Part shown: piece after piece, positions 34,553-39,515 of the stretch
Numbering within the stretch: position 1 is the stretch's first letter
How the letters are laid out: each line of letters begins with the position of its first letter
NCBI GenBank assembly: GCA_002482765.1
Contig: DLGP01000094.1
Location: 28,312 to 67,826 of the forward strand
Direction of reading: 5' to 3'
Length of the DNA: 39,515 nt
Source: Alphaproteobacteria bacterium UBA7691
GTDB lineage: Bacteria; Pseudomonadota; Alphaproteobacteria; Ferrovibrionales; Ferrovibrionaceae
Made by a program: the position numbers and the translations under genes
The notes under the pieces: generated by a model
Database searches by the model: none
The model's input: only the letters and a program-made list of their open reading frames with translations
What the model was told of the DNA's origin: nothing

Positions 34553-35572
34553 CTAAAGCTTATCCGGCCCCAGCCGCACCTGCATCTTGCCGAAATTGTC
34601 GCCGCGCAACAGGCCGGCAAAGGCCGCCGGGGCATTTTCGATGCCATCCACAATATCCTCGCGATATTTGATCTGGCCGGATTTCAGCCAGGCCGCCATG
34701 CGCGGCAGGGCAATAGGGTAGCGCGAGACAAAATCAAACACGATGAAGCCGCGCATCGTCACCCGCTTGCCAACAAACAGGCCAAGCAGGCGCGGCCCCA
34801 TTTCCGGCGCCGCCAGGCTGGTTTGCGACACCGAGCCGCAGAGCGCGATGCGGCCGAAAAAATTCATCTGCTTGAACACCGCATCGGCCACCACACCGCC
34901 GACATTATCAAAATACACATCCACGCCGCCGGGCGCCGCCGCCCGCAACGCCGCATCCAGATCGCCGGCCTTGTAATCGACACAGGCATCAAAGCCCAAT
35001 TCGCGCGTCACATACGCGCATTTGGCTTCACCACCGGCGATGCCAACCACGCGGCAGCCGGCGATTTTGGCCAATTGCCCCACCGCCTGGCCCACCGCGC
35101 CGGACGCGGCGGAGACAACCACAGTTTCGCCGGCCTTGATCCCGGCCACGTCAAACAGGCCAAAATAGGCGGTCATGCCCGGCATGCCGAGGATCGAATT
35201 CGACCACGAGATCGGGCCATGCGCCGGATCGATCTTGCGCAGCTCACTGCCCTGCGCGATGGCATATTCCTGCCAGCCCAGGCTGCCTTCCACATATTCG
35301 CCCACGGCAAAATCCGGATGGTTGGAGACCACCACCTGGCCAACAATGCCGCCAGCCATCACGCCGCCAATCGCCACCGGCGGGGCATAGGATGGCACAT
35401 CCTTCATGCGGCCGCGCATATAGGGATCAAGCGACAGATAAATCGCCCGCACCAGGATTTCGCGGTGTTTCGGCTGCGGCAGCGCCACGGTTTCCAGCCG
35501 GAAGTCATTCGGGCTGACTTCGGCGGGCGGCCGGGCGGCCAGCACAACACGGCGATAGGTCTCGGGCAGCAT
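34553..35572 (-). CDS. NADP-dependent medium-chain oxidoreductase (leukotriene B4 dehydrogenase-like)
   Basis: A 339-residue zinc-independent MDR enzyme of the double-bond reductase/prostaglandin reductase group (CurA-like in bacteria), which reduces alpha,beta-unsaturated carbonyls with NADPH. It has SLDPYMRGRM near residue 50, GMPGMTAYFGL, the nucleotide-binding VVSAASGAVGQAVGQLAKIAG, GIAGGEAKCAYV and FDNVGGVV. The ATG at 35572 is preferred because GAGGA lies seven bases upstream; ATGs at 35578 and 35599 are too close to or before it. Upstream of it are a perfect inverted repeat at 35647-35662 and the prophage end, so the prophage has inserted in its 5' intergenic region. Physiological substrate unknown. 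Confidence 0.92.
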   Translation of the reverse strand: MLPETYRRVVLAARPPAEVSPNDFRLETVALPQPKHREILVRAIYLSLDPYMRGRMKDVPSYAPPVAIGGVMAGGIVGQVVVSNHPDFAVGEYVEGSLGWQEYAIAQGSELRKIDPAHGPISWSNSILGMPGMTAYFGLFDVAGIKAGETVVVSAASGAVGQAVGQLAKIAGCRVVGIAGGEAKCAYVTRELGFDACVDYKAGDLDAALRAAAPGGVDVYFDNVGGVVADAVFKQMNFFGRIALCGSVSQTSLAAPEMGPRLLGLFVGKRVTMRGFIVFDFVSRYPIALPRMAAWLKSGQIKYREDIVDGIENAPAAFAGLLRGDNFGKMQVRLGPDKL

Positions 35573-35646
35573 GGGCATTTCCTCTATGGTTTTCTGCACT
35601 TACCAGCGGCAATCTAGGGCAGCAAAGCTGCGCTGTTTAGCCCGGC

Positions 35647-35662
35647 AACGGAATTTTCCGTT
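35647..35662. promoter_or_regulatory. Perfect inverted repeat upstream of the oxidoreductase
   Basis: AACGGAA-TT-TTCCGTT is a perfect seven-base inverted repeat about 75 bases upstream of the oxidoreductase start. It is a possible operator for an unknown regulator. The stretch 35573-35774 has no credible gene. From about 35755 the sequence becomes AT-rich, which marks the approach to the prophage. Confidence 0.4.
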
Positions 35663-35829
35663 TCCGCCCGCCTCGCTTCGCATTCCCAACGCTTCCGCCG
35701 CGCTCCCGGACACTCGCAGGTTTTTGTCATGGCTCATTCCGCTGCGACTGGCCGGGTTTCAGAGTTTAGCACAATGTTCGACAATTGTTCGGAAAAATCC
35801 GCGTTGCTCAACTCACTCCCCCGCTAGAG

Positions 35830-36030
35830 GTGAAATAATTAAATTTCCTGACTGAAACAATTATTTGGCCGAAGGCTCCGCAAAAGTACAGGCATTATCA
35901 ATAGGTTATGCGGGTGTCGCATGGTTCCCAATAGGGTCCCCAATATTAATTTTAGAAAACATCATGCTTTCAATAGCTTAGGTGAGCAGGGTCCCCAATC
36001 TGAAATAATTATTCAGTCGCTTGGGGACCC
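35830..36030. repeat. Repeat array at the prophage left end
   Basis: Two motif families alternate here. The first is a TGAAAyAATT box: GTGAAATAATTAAAT at 35830-35844, CTGAAACAATTATT at 35852-35865, CTGAAATAATTATT at 36000-36013. The second is AGGGTCCCCAAT, exact at 35933-35944 and 35988-35999, degenerate (GGTTCCCAAT) at 35923-35932, and inverted (TTGGGGACCC) at 36021-36030. The last two form a large inverted repeat (35990-36030) that could also fold as a hairpin after the repressor gene. They are candidates for transposase end-binding sites, which in Mu come as several copies near the left end, or for operator sites. No gene is credible in 35573-36054. Confidence 0.6.
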
Positions 36031-36054
36031 GGGGCGAAATGAGGCGTACGGATT

Positions 36055-36579
36055 TCAAATCACCTTTAAACGCTCAATTACTTCAACCAATTCGGTTGGA
36101 CCTAAGTTATCAATTGTTTCTCTTATCTTTTGCGCAGCAGAGTCTGTTGAAGAAAAGTCCGCCTCTTCATTTTGCTTAGAGAATGTCATATCAACAATCT
36201 GATTTTCATAATATTGAATCAGCATTGGTATCTTACTTGACCACCAAAATGACGTATTCCACCTATCTATATATAGTATATTTTCCCGAACTCTTTCATA
36301 AAAATACAAAGATAGGGCGGTAGAGTATCGTGTTATTTCGTGCGCGGCACCGCTCAAGCCATATCCTGAATCTCCATTTACAACTGAATTGAAAGATACC
36401 ATTTTTATATTACAGAATTTCAATATTTTTTCTATAGGAACGGCTTTTCTTCGCCGCCATGCCGCAACAGTTACTTTGGAAACACCAAGAATGTTTGCGA
36501 GTTGTATGTCAGTTTTTAACCCGGCGATAGTCTTCATATTAGCAATCACCACGTCTGCGTCGTGCTCTCGCTCGGTCAT
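36055..36579 (-). CDS. Phage repressor, HTH family (Mu c/CI-like)
   Basis: A 174-residue protein, markedly AT-rich in its DNA. Residues about 10-50 form a CI-type helix-turn-helix (TDIQLANILGVSKVTVAAWR followed by RRKAVPIEKILKFC). The middle is Tyr/Trp-rich with no recognised domain, and the C-terminus is helical (AAQKIRETIDNLGPTELVEV). It is transcribed away from the early genes and is separated from them by a promoter/operator region (36580-36653), as the c gene of Mu is. Therefore it should hold the prophage silent. There is no Ser-Lys LexA-like autocleavage signature I can see, so induction by RecA-type cleavage is not indicated. Confidence 0.75.
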   Translation of the reverse strand: MTEREHDADVVIANMKTIAGLKTDIQLANILGVSKVTVAAWRRRKAVPIEKILKFCNIKMVSFNSVVNGDSGYGLSGAAHEITRYSTALSLYFYERVRENILYIDRWNTSFWWSSKIPMLIQYYENQIVDMTFSKQNEEADFSSTDSAAQKIRETIDNLGPTELVEVIERLKVI

Positions 36580-36591
36580 GCAATCATTTCC

Positions 36592-36619
36592 TTGACAAAG
36601 TTTACTTTTGCAATCTTAT
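36592..36619 (+). promoter_or_regulatory. Probable early promoter of the prophage
   Basis: A perfect -35, TTGACA, at 36592-36597 is followed after 16 bases by TCTTAT (36614-36619), a four-of-six match to the -10 consensus. It points toward the small HTH gene and the transposase. The 21-base palindrome at 36618-36638 overlaps its downstream edge, so repressor or the small HTH protein could block it. Confidence 0.55.
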
Positions 36620-36638
36620 TGGTTCATGATGAATCAAT
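36618..36638. promoter_or_regulatory. Operator palindrome in the prophage control region
   Basis: ATTGgTTCAT-G-ATGAATCAAT is a 21-base inverted repeat with one mismatch. It sits between the divergent repressor and early genes and directly after the early -10 element. Such a site is expected for a CI-type repressor or a Ner-type regulator. Which of the two binds cannot be told. Confidence 0.6.
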
Positions 36639-36653
36639 CATAGACACAAAGCC

Positions 36654-36857
36654 ATGTTTCGCAAGACAATTGGAAATCAGCGCGCCCTGCTAAAAGTACG
36701 AGCAATGTTCACGCTCAAAGGCACCTCACTTAGTCGCTGGTGTGCTGAGAATGGCGTATGCCGCCCCTATGCTGAGCGCTGCCTGAGGGGGGAAAATAGC
36801 GGCCCTGCTGCCCAGGTTCTTGCTGAAAAAATCTACCGCGCGGCAAAGGGGGCATAG
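36654..36857 (+). CDS. Small HTH DNA-binding protein, Ner-like position
   Basis: A 67-residue basic protein. The part from Met18 (MFTLKGTSLSRWCAENGVCR) is helix-turn-helix-like, followed by PYAERCLRGENSGPAAQVLA, a pattern seen in small regulators of Mu-like phages. It lies where Ner lies in Mu, first of the early genes, so turning down the early and repressor promoters is the likely role. True homology to Ner is not clear from sequence alone. No good ribosome site precedes the ATG at 36654; Met18 at 36705 is an alternative start. Its stop is three bases before the TTG start of the transposase gene. Confidence 0.65.
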   Translation: MFRKTIGNQRALLKVRAMFTLKGTSLSRWCAENGVCRPYAERCLRGENSGPAAQVLAEKIYRAAKGA

Positions 36858-36860
36858 GAT

Positions 36861-38837
36861 TTGCCCGATTTTTTCACATGGATATCAGCGACCGATTTTT
36901 GCTGTTTGATCGGCATATCACGTCGAAAAGCCAGCAATGCTTTACGCAAATGTCTTGAAGGCAAACCCTGGCGCGGTCACCAGTTGCAGGTTCGGGCGGT
37001 GCATGGTCGTGGCGGGCGGGCTGGTGTGCGGTATGAGGCGGCGCTGGCTTCGCTGCCCGCCGATCTGCAAGAGGCTTGGGCGCAGCAGAATGCCCGCAAG
37101 GTGGCGGTGATTGTGCCGGAGCGAGTGAAGACACCGCAGGTCCGGCTTGATGTGATAAACGCCGTGCTGGCGCACAAGCCGCGCTCACCCAAGCGGGCCG
37201 AAGCGGTGCGGCAGGCCGCACAGGCAACCAAGTTATCCGAACGCCGCATCAATGACCTGGCGGCAAAATTCGGCGACCGGGACCTCAAGGTGTTTTTCCG
37301 CAAGCCACGCGCTGACAAGCAAAAGCTGCGGTGCCGGCTGTGGCGAGCGCTGGACAAGGCGCTGGATAATACCAGCCTGACGGCGCAGGAGCGTGCCGAT
37401 CTGGACGATACGGTGCGCAAGATCATCAAGAATCTGTGGCGCAGCGGCGCACCATCCACGCGCCAGGTGGCGATTTTAGCACGCCCCGATATCATTGCAG
37501 CCATCGAGCAAACCGGGTGCGGAATATCACACAGTGAGTTGACGAAGCTGGCCTTGGCGCCGCCGAACTTTATCCGCTATTACCGGCGATACCGGATGAT
37601 CCACCGGCAGGAAACCGACGCCGGCACCTTCGCCGCCGAAAACAGGCCACGCATTCGCCGCCACCGCGACGATCTGGAGCCGATGCAGGTTGTCGCGCTG
37701 GATGTGATGCATTTCAACATCTATCTGCGCCGTGCCGATGGTACGCTTGCCACGCCCAAACTGATCTGCTTTGCCGACCTCGCATGCAATCGCCTGTTCC
37801 ATCATGTGGTGCTGTTGGAAAAGGGCCAAGGCGTTCGGCAGGAGCATGTCTTGGAAGCATTGGCGCGCATGTTCGCCAAGGCTGAATGGGGTGTACCGGG
37901 TTCGCTCTACGTGGATAATGGCGGTGAGAATGGCGCGCTGGGGCTAGCCGAACCGCTTCTGGAACTGAGCTTCCCGGTCATGGATGGCCGCGAGCAGCGC
38001 GACCGCGTAATCAAGGCCCAGCCCTACAACGCGCAAGCCAAGGTGATTGAGACCTTCTTTGCTTCCTTCCAAAAGCAGGTGGAGCCGATGCTACCGGGCT
38101 TCATTGGCGGCGACCGTATGAAGAAAAAAGTAGCCAATCAGGGCAAGGAACCCACGCCTTATCCCGGCAGTTTCGATGCCTTTTTGCATGACATAGATAT
38201 CGCTTTCGATTACTGGCACACGCTTGAACAGCGCGGCCATCTGAAAGGTCAATCGCCCCATAGCCGCTTTCAGGCATGGTGCCAGCAAGGCTGGACGGCT
38301 TCGATCATGGCGCCGGATATGCTGCCGGCGATCTTCTGCAAGCAGTTCACGCGGAAGGTGGGCAATGGCGGCACGCTTTCAATTGATGGTGCCACCTACT
38401 ATGCGCCGGAACTCACCTCGCGGATCGATGAAACCGTGATCGTGCGCAAGCCCAAATATGGCGGCTTTGACGGCGTGATCATCCGCGACGAAAAAGGCGC
38501 CCCTCTCTGCATAGCCCAGCCGGAAGAACCCTTGCCGTTTCTCGACCAAGCCGGCGCACAGAGGGCCAAGCAGCGTATCGCAGACCAGCGCGGCGTCTTT
38601 GCCGATGCCAGGGCCGATGCCGGCCCGCGTGTGCCGCTGGTGGACAGCATGGCCGCTGCGGCAGCCTTGGGGCGGGATGCCGGTGCAGCGAATGTCATCG
38701 AGATGAACGGCCAATTGGCGCTTGAGGGGCGCAAGCTGATTGCCGGCCCGCGCAAGGCAAAGCACCAGCCCGCGACACATAACAAGAAACTATCGGCGCT
38801 TTTCGACGAGTTGGAAAAGCTGAACAACGCATCGTGA
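36861..38837 (+). CDS. MuA-like DDE transposase
   Basis: A 658-residue transposase that would cut and join phage ends for replicative transposition. The N-terminal part (about 1-75) looks like the Mu DNA-binding domain (SRRKASNALRKCLEGKPWRG). The catalytic core has Asp281 (VVALDVMHFN), Asp352 (LYVDNGGEN) and Glu397 (NAQAKVIETFF), the DDE triad. A Mu-type C-terminal beta domain follows (LSIDGATYYAPELTSRI), then a basic tail. The start is a TTG at 36861: AAAGGGGG lies eight bases upstream, and no in-frame Met occurs before residue 246. A rare start may keep transposase low. All catalytic residues are intact, so it could be active. Confidence 0.93.
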   Translation: MPDFFTWISATDFCCLIGISRRKASNALRKCLEGKPWRGHQLQVRAVHGRGGRAGVRYEAALASLPADLQEAWAQQNARKVAVIVPERVKTPQVRLDVINAVLAHKPRSPKRAEAVRQAAQATKLSERRINDLAAKFGDRDLKVFFRKPRADKQKLRCRLWRALDKALDNTSLTAQERADLDDTVRKIIKNLWRSGAPSTRQVAILARPDIIAAIEQTGCGISHSELTKLALAPPNFIRYYRRYRMIHRQETDAGTFAAENRPRIRRHRDDLEPMQVVALDVMHFNIYLRRADGTLATPKLICFADLACNRLFHHVVLLEKGQGVRQEHVLEALARMFAKAEWGVPGSLYVDNGGENGALGLAEPLLELSFPVMDGREQRDRVIKAQPYNAQAKVIETFFASFQKQVEPMLPGFIGGDRMKKKVANQGKEPTPYPGSFDAFLHDIDIAFDYWHTLEQRGHLKGQSPHSRFQAWCQQGWTASIMAPDMLPAIFCKQFTRKVGNGGTLSIDGATYYAPELTSRIDETVIVRKPKYGGFDGVIIRDEKGAPLCIAQPEEPLPFLDQAGAQRAKQRIADQRGVFADARADAGPRVPLVDSMAAAAALGRDAGAANVIEMNGQLALEGRKLIAGPRKAKHQPATHNKKLSALFDELEKLNNAS

Positions 38838-38842
38838 AAGCA

Positions 38843-38870
38843 GCGGGCGGCAACTGGAATTGCCGCCCGC
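38843..38870 (+). promoter_or_regulatory. Strong stem-loop between transposase and MuB-like genes
   Basis: GCGGGCGGCAA (38843-38853) pairs perfectly with TTGCCGCCCGC (38860-38870) around a six-base loop. A second hairpin follows (ACCCGG...CCGGGT, about 38874-38908). No T-run follows, so it is more like an attenuator, an RNase barrier or an expression-ratio element than a full terminator. The 88-base gap between the two genes is otherwise without features apart from the GGAGG at 38916-38920. Confidence 0.6.
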
Positions 38871-38925
38871 GCCACCCGGCGGCGTGGTGCCACCGGGTAT
38901 TCCCACCGCCAGCCTGGAGGCAACG

Positions 38926-39515
38926 ATGGACGTGAATATAATAACATTTCCCAAAGCAGACGGAAGAAGCGGCTTTGTGCCGACCCAAACCGCCAAACGC
39001 ATCTTCCTGGCAATGGATGAAGTGATCCGCGAGGCGCCCTATGGCTCGGGTGGCTTGGGGCTGATCGTTGGCCCGCCTGGCATCGGCAAAACCGAAGCCG
39101 TCAAAGCCTACGGCCCGAGCCGGGGGATTCATGTTGCCATCGCATTGATCGAAGCAGCGAACAACAGGCCCAAGGGCGTGCTGCAAACCATCTACTCAGC
39201 CATTTCGGGACACCGAATTTATGCCCCGTTGAGAGAAACCTATGAAGCGATTGTCTTTGACCTTGGTCGAAAAAGCTCACGTCGTCCCGATCTTCTGGTG
39301 ATCGACGAAGCACAAGAGGCAGACAAATCACTGCCGATGATCCGGCAGCTACAGGACCATACCGGTGTGCCGGTGATTCTTTGCGGAAACTCGCACCTCA
39401 CGAAACTGATCAAGGGGCGCAAAACGCAAGTGGCATTTTCGCAAATCGCATCCCGGACGGTGCAGGAACTGCATTTGACCGCTTCGACCAAAAATGACAT
39501 TGCCGCATTTTGCCA
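38926..39515 (+). CDS. MuB-like AAA ATPase, target-DNA activator (partial, cut by window edge)
   Basis: The first 196 codons are present; the 3' end lies beyond the window. The product begins MDVNIITFPKADGRSG and has Walker A GPPGIGKTEA (about 48-57) and Walker B DLLVIDEAQEA, followed by an ILCGNSHL sensor-like segment. This is the TniB/MuB-type AAA group that captures target DNA and stimulates the MuA transposase. GGAGG at 38916-38920 lies five bases before the ATG. Gene order with the transposase upstream is that of Mu (A then B). Open frames on the opposite strand here have no family features and are not genes. Confidence 0.88.
   Translation, partial: MDVNIITFPKADGRSGFVPTQTAKRIFLAMDEVIREAPYGSGGLGLIVGPPGIGKTEAVKAYGPSRGIHVAIALIEAANNRPKGVLQTIYSAISGHRIYAPLRETYEAIVFDLGRKSSRRPDLLVIDEAQEADKSLPMIRQLQDHTGVPVILCGNSHLTKLIKGRKTQVAFSQIASRTVQELHLTASTKNDIAAFC

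Larger units (their letters stand above)
35775..39515 (+). mobile_element. Mu-like transposable prophage, left part (right part beyond window)
   Basis: The order repressor (minus), small HTH protein, MuA-like transposase and MuB-like ATPase (plus) is the left-arm order of phage Mu. Base composition turns AT-rich at about 35755 and stays so until about 36660. The left terminus is not certain. Mu-type ends begin with TG; candidates are TGTTCGACAATTG at 35775 and TGTTCGGAAAAAT at 35786, in a tandem ACAATGTTCG/ACAATTGTTCG pair. Both lie about 270-280 bases from the repressor stop, as in Mu. No right end or target duplication can be seen. Confidence 0.85.

Noticed and set aside
35571..35855. A 94-codon plus-strand frame in the intergenic region before the prophage
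   Set aside because: Composition is not protein-like, there is no ribosome site, and it would cross the host/prophage junction.
1..39515. CRISPR array, tRNA or rRNA genes
   Set aside because: No regularly spaced repeat units, cloverleaf-type sequence or rRNA-like stretch was found in any gap; the gaps are short and described above.

Overview
The window is GC-rich and tightly packed. Many genes overlap by the ATGA or GTGA type of start/stop overlap, and several convergent pairs have gaps of 1-12 bases or small overlaps. Gene content (TRAP and Dpp-type transporters, FCD-type GntR regulators, a transglutaminase/ATP-grasp/alpha-E cluster) and codon choice point to an alphaproteobacterium, perhaps Rhodospirillales-like. 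The genus cannot be fixed from this stretch. No rRNA, tRNA or CRISPR array was seen.

Region 1 (24-14444): a minus-strand transport and amide-hydrolysis block. A promoter region at 10781-11093 serves two divergent units. To the left runs dppA-dppB-dppC-dppD-dppF-atzG-atzE-atzH/hpxZ, ending in a terminator-like hairpin at 3186-3215. To the right lies an atzF-type allophanate hydrolase. Beyond the hairpin, dctP-dctQ-dctM encode a TRAP transporter. A GntR/FCD regulator and an RluA-type pseudouridine synthase follow atzF. The AtzG/AtzE/AtzH/AtzF set is what cyanuric-acid, biuret or oxalurate degraders use to strip nitrogen from carbamoyl and ureido compounds.

Region 2 (14447-23770): an SDR dehydrogenase, then a three-gene plus-strand operon encoding a transglutaminase-like/DUF2126 protein, a circularly permuted ATP-grasp fused to an alpha-E domain, and a second transglutaminase-like protein. 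This combination is a predicted but little-characterised peptide-ligation or modification system. Two more SDR genes follow on the minus strand.

Region 3 (23969-32670): a GntR/FCD regulator with a palindromic operator-like site leads a plus-strand operon. It continues with an HpxW-like gamma-glutamyltransferase-family amidohydrolase, a DUF1028 protein, and a second complete Dpp-type importer (dppD, dppF, dppA, dppB, dppC). Similar TGCATAC-type sites lie in front of dctP, in the dppA/atzF region and here, so these transport and amidase units may share FCD-GntR control.

Region 4 (32683-35572): an ABC-F (Uup-type) ATPase and an NADP-dependent medium-chain oxidoreductase.

Region 5 (about 35775 to the window end): the left part of a Mu-like transposable prophage in canonical order, with repressor (minus), small HTH regulator, MuA-like DDE transposase and MuB-like ATPase (plus, cut by the window edge). 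Its control and end region is visibly AT-rich compared with the host DNA and carries a set of direct and inverted repeats. The right end is outside the window.
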